Shown here one piece after another: positions 5,261 through 10,122 of a DNA stretch of 10,122 nucleotides; the stretch's first letter is position 1, and each line of letters starts with the position of its first letter. The stretch spans positions 1-10,122 of the forward strand of contig DKNG01000114.1 in NCBI GenBank assembly GCA_002470185.1. The letters are read 5' to 3'. The notes under the pieces were generated by a model. The model was given only the letters and a program-made list of their open reading frames with translations. It ran no database searches and was not told the origin of the DNA. The translations under genes were made by a program, and so were the position numbers. The stretch comes from Arcobacter sp. UBA7394 (lineage in GTDB: Bacteria > Campylobacterota > Campylobacteria > Campylobacterales > Arcobacteraceae).

Positions 5261-6772
5261 TTATTCTTTTATCCAATCTTTTTGATTGTGCGTAATTCCA
5301 GTAAATGCTGGTTCTATATTTTTGATATCTTTATTTACTACTGTTATTGAGTTTGGTATATATAAAAATATATAAGGTAAATCATCTGCAATGATTTTAA
5401 ATATTTCTTGGTATATTTCTCCAAGTTTAACTCTATCTATTGTAATGGAACCTTTTTCAATTAGTTCATCTACTTTTTTATTGTGATACCCTACAAGATT
5501 AAATCTACCTAGTTTATCTGAATCACTGTGCCATAAAGGATATGCATCAGGCATCAAAGCCAAACTCCAACCTAATAGAACAGCCTCATACTTTCTTGGA
5601 TGTACAACAGTATTTAAGAATGCTTGCCATTCCATAACTCTTATTTTCATCTTTATACCAGCTTGTGCTAATTGGTATTGCAAAATCTGAGCTGCATTAA
5701 TTCTAATATCATTTCCAGTATTTGTTATAACTTCAAAAGTAAGAGGATTCTTTTCATCGTAACCTTGCTCTTTAAGTAGTTGTTTTGATTTTTGTATATC
5801 TTGAATTATTGATTTAACATTCTTATTGTAAGCAAAACTTCCTGGTAAAAATGGCCCATTACAAACCTGTCCATGACCAAAGTATAATATATCAACAAGT
5901 TCTTGTTTATTTATAGCATATGCAATAGCTTGTCTTACTTTTTTGTTTTTGAATTTTTCAGTTTTTAGATTAAAACCTAAATAACTATAAGCAAAACTCT
6001 CTTTTTCTATTATTCTATAATTATCTTTAAATTTATCATCAACTTGTCTATCAATTTGTAGAGGAGTTAATCCTCCTAAATCTAGTTTTTTTTGTTTTAA
6101 AAATAAGAAAGATGTATTTGGATCCGGTAAAAACTTATATAAAATATTATCTATTTTAGGTTTCCCTTCAAAATAGTTTTTATTTGCAAATAGTTTTATA
6201 TCAATACCTGTTTTGAACTCTTTTATAGTGTAAGGACCAGTTCCTATTGGTTTTTTATTAAAAGAACTAGTCATTAAATCTTTTTCATCTTTTAGTATAT
6301 GTTTTGGTAAGATTCCTACCATCCATGTTTCTAAGGATTTAAAATAAGGTTTTTTATAAGTTATTTGTATAGTGTATTTATCTAAAGCCTTTACTTCTTT
6401 CACTTCTTTAAAGTTTGATTTAATTGATGTGAATATCTTTGGGCTCATTATTTGCTTATATGTGAAGATTACATCTTCTGCTGTAAAATTAACTCCATCA
6501 TGCCATAAGACATTTTTTCTTAAATTTATGATTAGTTTTGTGGGAGTTTCAAATTTATATGACTTGGCTAAATCAGGAGTAGGGTTACCATCTTTATCAT
6601 ATTTTATTAATCCATTAAACAACCAATCGGCAATTTCAGAACTTGCAGAATCATTTGCAAGGATAGGATTTAATCTACTAGGACTTGAACTCATTGATAA
6701 GTTTAAAGTACTTGCATACATAAATGAAAAGAGTAAAAAAAATATTGTTATTAGTTGAAGTAGTTTTTTCAT
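5261..6772 (-). CDS. Periplasmic family-5 (dipeptide/oligopeptide/nickel type) solute-binding protein
   Basis: 503 residues from the ATG at 6772. Residues 1-20 (MKKLLQLITIFFLLFSFMYA) are a typical Sec signal peptide with cleavage likely after MYA. No lipobox cysteine is present, so the protein should be soluble in the periplasm. The mature part has SBP_bac_5 hallmarks: SRLNPIL near the start, WLFNGLIKYDKDGNPTPDLA, WHDGVNFTAEDVIFTYK, PIGTGPYTIKEF, and KKVRQAIAYAINKQELV. Such proteins deliver peptides, nickel or other solutes to an ABC permease; no permease or ATPase gene is adjacent, so partner and ligand are unknown. The frame is open up to 6925, but the extension runs back through the rpsI terminator and into rpsI, and the signal peptide fixes the start at 6772. 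No Shine-Dalgarno is visible; a TACAAT hexamer lies five bases before the ATG. The next gene is a HAD phosphatase. Confidence 0.88.
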   Translation of the reverse strand: MKKLLQLITIFFLLFSFMYASTLNLSMSSSPSRLNPILANDSASSEIADWLFNGLIKYDKDGNPTPDLAKSYKFETPTKLIINLRKNVLWHDGVNFTAEDVIFTYKQIMSPKIFTSIKSNFKEVKEVKALDKYTIQITYKKPYFKSLETWMVGILPKHILKDEKDLMTSSFNKKPIGTGPYTIKEFKTGIDIKLFANKNYFEGKPKIDNILYKFLPDPNTSFLFLKQKKLDLGGLTPLQIDRQVDDKFKDNYRIIEKESFAYSYLGFNLKTEKFKNKKVRQAIAYAINKQELVDILYFGHGQVCNGPFLPGSFAYNKNVKSIIQDIQKSKQLLKEQGYDEKNPLTFEVITNTGNDIRINAAQILQYQLAQAGIKMKIRVMEWQAFLNTVVHPRKYEAVLLGWSLALMPDAYPLWHSDSDKLGRFNLVGYHNKKVDELIEKGSITIDRVKLGEIYQEIFKIIADDLPYIFLYIPNSITVVNKDIKNIEPAFTGITHNQKDWIKE

Positions 6773-6777
6773 AGGGT

Positions 6778-6783
6778 ATTGTA
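6778..6783 (-). promoter_or_regulatory. Possible -10 box (TACAAT) immediately before the solute-binding protein start
   Basis: On the minus strand TACAAT is followed by ACCCT and then the ATG. If it is a real -10 box, transcription would begin at or within a base or two of the start codon, giving a leaderless mRNA. That would fit the lack of a Shine-Dalgarno and the position just after the rpsI terminator. There is no clear -35. Confidence 0.3.
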
Positions 6784-6796
6784 CTAAAAAGTGCAT

Positions 6797-6826
6797 AAAA
6801 AAAGGAGCAACTTTCGTCGCTCCTTT
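6797..6826 (-). terminator. Intrinsic terminator of the rplM-rpsI operon
   Basis: On the minus strand AAAGGAGCGAC (6826-6816) pairs with GTTGCTCCTTT (6811-6801): 11 pairs including one G-T wobble, closed by a GAAA tetraloop. It is followed by a run of seven T (6803-6797). It lies about 37 bases after the rpsI stop and 25 bases before the next gene's ATG. This is the clearest terminator in the window. Confidence 0.93.
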
Positions 6827-6863
6827 GGAAAATACAAAGATAAAGTATCTTTGAAATAGTGAC

Positions 6864-7253
6864 CTATCTTTTTGAGAATTGACCGCTTTTTCTTGCTTTT
6901 CTTCTTCCGTATTTTTTTCTTTCAACAGCTCTTGCGTCTCTTGTTAATAATCCGTAAGGTTTTAAGATTGTTCTGAATTGCTCATCATAAGCAACTAAAG
7001 CTCTAGAGATACCGTGTCTTACAGCATCAGCTTGTGCAGAATAACCACCACCTAAAGTTTTAACAACGATGTTAACTGAAGTTTCTTGTTTAGCTACTTC
7101 AATTGGTTGCATAACTCTTTTTTTAATAGCTTCGTGTCCACCTAACCATGCATCTAAAGATTGACCGTTGATTGTAAGTTGTCCGTTACCAGCTTCTAAC
7201 CATACTTTTGCGATAGAAGTTTTTCTTCTTCCAGTTGCGTATACTTTTGCCAT
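6864..7253 (-). CDS. rpsI: 30S ribosomal protein S9 (uS9)
   Basis: 129 residues, the normal bacterial length. The protein starts [19 protein letters not shown], has the conserved [23 protein letters not shown] block (about 63-85), and ends in the invariant basic tail [18 protein letters not shown]. The last residues reach the ribosomal P site and contact tRNA. The gene follows rplM after 5 bases, the universal L13-S9 pair. Its ribosome binding site (AAAGGAT) overlaps the rplM stop region, so the two are translationally linked. A strong terminator follows. The TAG stop is at 6864-6866. Confidence 0.98.
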   Translation of the reverse strand: MAKVYATGRRKTSIAKVWLEAGNGQLTINGQSLDAWLGGHEAIKKRVMQPIEVAKQETSVNIVVKTLGGGYSAQADAVRHGISRALVAYDEQFRTILKPYGLLTRDARAVERKKYGRRKARKSGQFSKR

Positions 7254-7258
7254 TAGTC

Positions 7259-7678
7259 TTATCCTTTAATTTGCGCAGTGTGAGGGTGTTCAGCGTCTGC
7301 ATATACTTTTAATTTTTTTAACATTGCTTTACCTAAAGTAGTTTTAGGTAACATACCTCTAGTTGCTAATTTGAATAGCTTTTCAGGGTTGTTATCAAGC
7401 ATGTCAGACATTTTGTGAGTTTTAGTACTTCCAAAATATCCTGAGTGTGTATAGTAATTTTTATCTTCTAATTTCTTACCAGTAAACTTTGCTTTAGAAG
7501 CATTGATGATTACTACGTAGTCTCCACAATCAACGTGAGGAGTGAAAGAAGGTTTATTTTTACCTCTTAAGATAGTTGCAACTTCAGTAATGATTCTTCC
7601 GAATATTTTGTCAGTTGCGTCAATTACTATCCAATCTCTTTCGATTTCGTTAGCTTTTGCCATTTGAGTAAATTTCAT
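7259..7678 (-). CDS. rplM: 50S ribosomal protein L13 (uL13)
   Basis: 139 residues, close to the usual 142. Conserved segments include [20 protein letters not shown] (14-33), [24 protein letters not shown] (38-61), [18 protein letters not shown] (66-83) and [20 protein letters not shown] (108-127). L13 is an early-assembling large-subunit protein that binds 23S rRNA. The ATG at 7678 has a GGAGAA ribosome binding site about five bases upstream; an internal ATG at codon 6 lacks one. A candidate -10 box lies at 7710-7715. The gene forms an operon with rpsI. Confidence 0.98.
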   Translation of the reverse strand: MKFTQMAKANEIERDWIVIDATDKIFGRIITEVATILRGKNKPSFTPHVDCGDYVVIINASKAKFTGKKLEDKNYYTHSGYFGSTKTHKMSDMLDNNPEKLFKLATRGMLPKTTLGKAMLKKLKVYADAEHPHTAQIKG

Positions 7679-7709
7679 TTATTTTCTCCGCTTTTATTAA
7701 TGAGGTGGA

Positions 7710-7715
7710 ATAATA
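7710..7715 (-). promoter_or_regulatory. Candidate -10 box of the rplM-rpsI promoter
   Basis: TATTAT on the minus strand, 31 bases before the rplM ATG. The region 17 bases further upstream falls inside the 31-base palindrome at 7728-7758, and no good -35 hexamer is seen. The expected leader of about 25 bases contains the GGAG ribosome binding site. Confidence 0.4.
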
Positions 7716-7727
7716 GTGTAGTCATAC

Positions 7728-7758
7728 TTAAATATTACTTAAATTAAGTAATATTTAA
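7728..7758. repeat. Perfect 31-base palindrome overlapping the kinase stop codon
   Basis: TTAAATATTACTTAA (7728-7742), A, TTAAGTAATATTTAA (7744-7758): two exact 15-base arms around one central base. It contains the TAA stop of the histidine kinase gene (7755-7757) and lies upstream of the rplM -10 candidate. It could end transcription of the kinase operon, though a hairpin made almost only of A-T pairs without a T run is a poor terminator. It could also be a protein-binding site. Confidence 0.65.
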
Positions 7759-9131
7759 TATGTAATTGTGAATTTAGAACCAAGGTTGTGTTCTGAGTCT
7801 ATTTTTAGGGAAAATGAATGTAATGAAAGTATAGATTGAACAATAAAAAGTCCCAATCCAAGTGAATTATTCCAGCCATTATTTGAAACTCTATAGAATT
7901 TCTGGTTAATTTTTTCTAATTCACTTTTCTCTATTCCAATTCCTTTATCAATAACTGAGATTTTATCGCTCTCAATTTTTACTATAACTTCATCTTCTGA
8001 GTACTTTAAAGCATTTTCTATTAGGTTTGAAATAGCCATTGAAATTAAAGTTTCATCAACATTTAGAGTAATGTCATCACCCTCTATGAAAATTTCTCTT
8101 GTTTTATATTTATCTTTTAAATCAGAGATTATCTCTTCAATAATCTTTTTCATTGATTTAGGTGTTAGAATCAGTTCTTGTTTACCTTCTTCTAACTTCA
8201 ATGTTAATCGTAATTTATCAATAATATGAGACATTTTATTTGCATTTGAATGTATTTTATTTAAAAACTTTATTTTCATCGAGGCTGGCATATCTTCATC
8301 GTTTAGAATTGTTTCACTATATCCTGAGATAATTGCAATTGGGTTTTTAAATTCATGGGATAAGGCTGAGATAATTTCATCTTTTTGTCTATTTGCAAGT
8401 TTTAGTTTTGCAGTTTGTTTTGCTTTTTGTTTCTCTTTTTTTGATAATTTAACAGCAACTTTATTTAATAGTTTTGTAATTCGATGGAACTCCACTGTAA
8501 AACTAGAATTAAGTGCATAAGAGGGTTTCTTTGAAGAGAGTTCAGTTAGAAAATATAAAATTGCTTCTGTTTCTCTCTTTATTTTTAACGAAATGAAATA
8601 AGAAGCTAGGAAAGCAACTATTATAAATATAGCTACAAAAGAGAATATTTGTGCAGATAAACGTATGAAATTATCAGTAATTTTATCTGTATAATCTGCC
8701 ATTCTAATAAAATAGATTTTTTTATCAATAACAACTTTTTTTGCAATATAAAGTAGCTCTTTATTTATACTACTTGAATATCTAGTACTTCGACCTGTTC
8801 CGTAATCTTTAGCTTGAAGAATTTCTTCTCTGCTACCATGATTCTCTAATAAGTTTTTGTCTTTATCACTTTCAGCAATTACATTACCTTTTTCATCAAT
8901 AATTGTAATTCTAATATTTATTTGTGATTTAAGATCTTTGATTATTGTATCTACATTGTTTAAGTCTTTTAATACAATAGAAAAGGTATCAATATTTTTA
9001 ATAAGGTTTTTCTCAATTTGGTCTATATAAATATTCTTAGACCAAAAATATGTAACAATACTAAGTGTAATTGCAACCGCTAAAAAAATTAAAACAAAAG
9101 TACGTATAAAGAGTTGATGGATTTTTAACAA
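7755..9131 (-). CDS. Membrane sensor histidine kinase, PhoR-like
   Basis: 458 residues. Membrane segment 1 is at about 8-29 and segment 2 at about 161-184. They enclose a ~130-residue periplasmic domain with ITIIDEKGNVIAESD, LENHGSREEI and a GTGRSTRYSS...LLYIAKKV stretch, which resembles the sCache-like sensor of Bacillus PhoR. No clear HAMP or PAS domain follows; a lysine-rich helical linker (227-250) leads to the dimerisation helix with the phosphorylated H259 (ALSHEFKNPIAIISGY). The ATP-binding domain has the N box N369/N373 (ISNLIENALKYS), G1 DKGIGI (395-400) and G2 SLGLGLFI (423-430). The start is TTG at 9131, overlapping the response regulator end by seven bases, with GGGGAAGG upstream; no later start would keep membrane segment 1. 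The kinase should phosphorylate the adjacent regulator. Phosphate as signal is inferred from sensor type and neighbours. Confidence 0.88.
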   Translation of the reverse strand: MLKIHQLFIRTFVLIFLAVAITLSIVTYFWSKNIYIDQIEKNLIKNIDTFSIVLKDLNNVDTIIKDLKSQINIRITIIDEKGNVIAESDKDKNLLENHGSREEILQAKDYGTGRSTRYSSSINKELLYIAKKVVIDKKIYFIRMADYTDKITDNFIRLSAQIFSFVAIFIIVAFLASYFISLKIKRETEAILYFLTELSSKKPSYALNSSFTVEFHRITKLLNKVAVKLSKKEKQKAKQTAKLKLANRQKDEIISALSHEFKNPIAIISGYSETILNDEDMPASMKIKFLNKIHSNANKMSHIIDKLRLTLKLEEGKQELILTPKSMKKIIEEIISDLKDKYKTREIFIEGDDITLNVDETLISMAISNLIENALKYSEDEVIVKIESDKISVIDKGIGIEKSELEKINQKFYRVSNNGWNNSLGLGLFIVQSILSLHSFSLKIDSEHNLGSKFTITY

Positions 9132-9799
9132 AAGATATAACCTTCCCCTCTAATTGACTTAATGTAATTCTTTTCACCTTCAGGGTCAATTTTAGCTTTT
9201 AGCCTTTTTACAGCAACATTAACTGTTTTCATTTTTTTATCTAGTGAGTCTTCCCAAACTGAGTTTAATAAATGTTCTCTAGTCATTAAAATATCTCTAT
9301 TTTTAATAAACTCTAATAATAAATCATGTTCTAAGTGTGTTAATTCTAATTCATTATTATCAATGTAAAATTTTTTATTTGATGATTTGTATGTAATATC
9401 TTTTACTTTTAAAATATCAATATCTTTTGATGTTCTTTTTATAACTGCTTTTACTCTTGCTAATAATTCTTTGATATTAAAAGGTTTAGTAATATAATCA
9501 TCAGCATGTGACTCAAAGCCTTCTAAAATATCTTCGTCTTTATCTTTTGCAGTTACGTAAATAACTGGATTAGCATAACCCTTGGCTTTTATTTCATCAA
9601 CAAAGGCTGTTCCCTCAGAACCTGGTAAGTTTCTATCCATTAAGATTAAATCAATTTCTTCTTCATCTAATACTTTTTCTAGATTCTTATCAACATTTAA
9701 AAAACCAATTGTTTCGTAACCATCTTTTTGTAAAGTGTATTCTAATAATTCTAATATATCTTCTTCATCTTCAACGATAAGGATAAGTTTATTTTCCAT
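9125..9799 (-). CDS. OmpR/PhoB-family response regulator
   Basis: 224 residues. The receiver domain covers about 1-122: acidic pocket E10/D11, phosphorylated D55 in LILMDRNLPG, T83 in YVTAKD, and K105 in ITKPF. A short linker leads to a winged-helix DNA-binding domain (about 127-224) with LTHLEHDLL, REHLLNSVWE, the recognition helix region VNVAVKRLKAKIDPEG, and the wing IKSIRGEGYIF. The architecture and the length match PhoB. The partner kinase overlaps its 3' end by seven bases, so the pair is translationally coupled. The start at 9799 has AAAAGAG seven bases upstream. It lies 14 bases after the psiE-like gene, in the same direction. Targets are unknown; PhoB-type regulators bind tandem direct repeats. 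Confidence 0.92.
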   Translation of the reverse strand: MENKLILIVEDEEDILELLEYTLQKDGYETIGFLNVDKNLEKVLDEEEIDLILMDRNLPGSEGTAFVDEIKAKGYANPVIYVTAKDKDEDILEGFESHADDYITKPFNIKELLARVKAVIKRTSKDIDILKVKDITYKSSNKKFYIDNNELELTHLEHDLLLEFIKNRDILMTREHLLNSVWEDSLDKKMKTVNVAVKRLKAKIDPEGEKNYIKSIRGEGYIFC

Positions 9800-9813
9800 T
9801 TTTAACTCTTTTA

Positions 9814-10122
9814 TTAATTATTGATTGTTTCTTTTTTCACACTACTTGAATCAGCTGTTCCAGGGGAGAATTTTATTGCTAAAATTCTAAAAATAAAGAA
9901 TACGAAAATTACTATCAGTAAAAAACTAATATCAAAATAGTCTTTATTTAAATTTGTTGATAGTATTATAACATCACGAATTAAAAAAATAATAAAAATG
10001 TCTATTACGAATCGTAGTCTTAGTTTTTCTTTTTTTATAAAGTCAGAAATCATTTTAACAACTTCCATTACAACAATGAATTCAAGCATTAAAATGATTG
10101 CTTTGTAGAAGTCTAATCCAAC
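9814..10122 (-). CDS. PsiE-family membrane protein, 5' end cut off by the window
   Basis: The frame is open from the window edge at 10122 to the TAA at 9814-9816 (102 codons visible), so the gene starts beyond the window. ATG codons at 10089 and further in are unlikely starts, because family sequence continues upstream of them (VGLDFYKAIILMLEF). Two hydrophobic helices (around IILMLEFIVVMEVVKM and ISFLLIVIFVFFIFRILAI) flank the conserved stretch KEKLRLRFVIDIFIIFLIRD, which matches the PsiE/phosphate-starvation-inducible family ('LR.+.DI.I+.+IR.++'). The tail is hydrophilic (SPGTADSSSVKKETINN). PsiE is a small inner-membrane protein induced by phosphate starvation in E. coli; its molecular role is not known. 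Here it sits 14 bases ahead of a PhoB/PhoR-like pair, which supports a link to phosphate. Confidence 0.75.
   Translation of the reverse strand, partial: VGLDFYKAIILMLEFIVVMEVVKMISDFIKKEKLRLRFVIDIFIIFLIRDVIILSTNLNKDYFDISFLLIVIFVFFIFRILAIKFSPGTADSSSVKKETINN

Noticed and set aside
5244..5276. TTG start adding 11 residues to the HAD phosphatase
   Set aside because: It overlaps the end of the solute-binding protein gene, and the HAD motif I already sits at the normal distance from the ATG at 5243.
6372..6758. Plus-strand open frame of 128 codons inside the solute-binding protein gene
   Set aside because: Antisense to the N-terminal half of a clear family-5 binding protein; low-complexity shadow translation.
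6773..6925. N-terminal extension of the solute-binding protein back into rpsI
   Set aside because: The extension reads through the rpsI terminator hairpin and the 3' end of rpsI in another frame, and would bury the signal peptide at residue 52. The ATG at 6772 is the sensible start.
1..10122. Search by eye for CRISPR arrays, tRNA genes, insertion sequences, toxin-antitoxin or defence genes
   Set aside because: No regularly spaced repeats, cloverleaf sequences, transposase or nuclease motifs were seen; the window reads as ordinary core metabolism, ribosomal and signalling genes.

Overview
The window looks like chromosomal DNA of an AT-rich Campylobacterota bacterium, most likely of the Arcobacter group. 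This rests on the very low GC content, the dominance of A/T-ending codons, and a four-subunit pyruvate:acceptor oxidoreductase encoded in the order gamma-delta-alpha-beta, as in Helicobacter and its relatives. The genus is inferred; no 16S or other taxonomic marker is present. All genes are on the minus strand except one flavodoxin-fold oxidoreductase.

Layout. Bases 1-869: a truncated HxlR-family regulator (minus) diverges from a small NAD(P)H/quinone-type oxidoreductase (plus). Two inverted repeats lie in the 102-base divergent promoter region. Bases 870-1013: two hairpins lie between the converging 3' ends of the oxidoreductase and the por operon. Bases 1014-4198: the operon porC-porD-porA-porB, tightly packed, with a good -10 box just upstream of porC. 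Bases 4199-4583: a long, very AT-rich intergenic stretch. Bases 4584-6772: a periplasmic family-5 solute-binding protein followed 17 bases later by a Gph-like HAD phosphatase. Bases 6797-7678: the ribosomal protein operon rplM-rpsI with a textbook terminator. Bases 7755-10122: a PsiE-like membrane protein (cut by the window edge), a PhoB-like response regulator and a PhoR-like histidine kinase, apparently one operon.

How the genes work together. The Por complex would interconvert pyruvate + CoA and acetyl-CoA + CO2 using low-potential carriers (flavodoxin or ferredoxin). The HxlR/oxidoreductase pair resembles known redox- or electrophile-responsive switches. The PsiE-PhoB-PhoR-like group suggests phosphate-related signalling, but this is inferred from domain type and neighbourhood.

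I found no mobile element, CRISPR array, tRNA, rRNA, toxin-antitoxin pair or obvious undescribed system. The most interesting items are regulatory: the operator-like palindrome that overlaps the hxlR ribosome binding site, the possible leaderless start of the solute-binding protein just after the rpsI terminator, the strand-asymmetric hairpin behind porB, and a perfect 31-base palindrome between the kinase and rplM.
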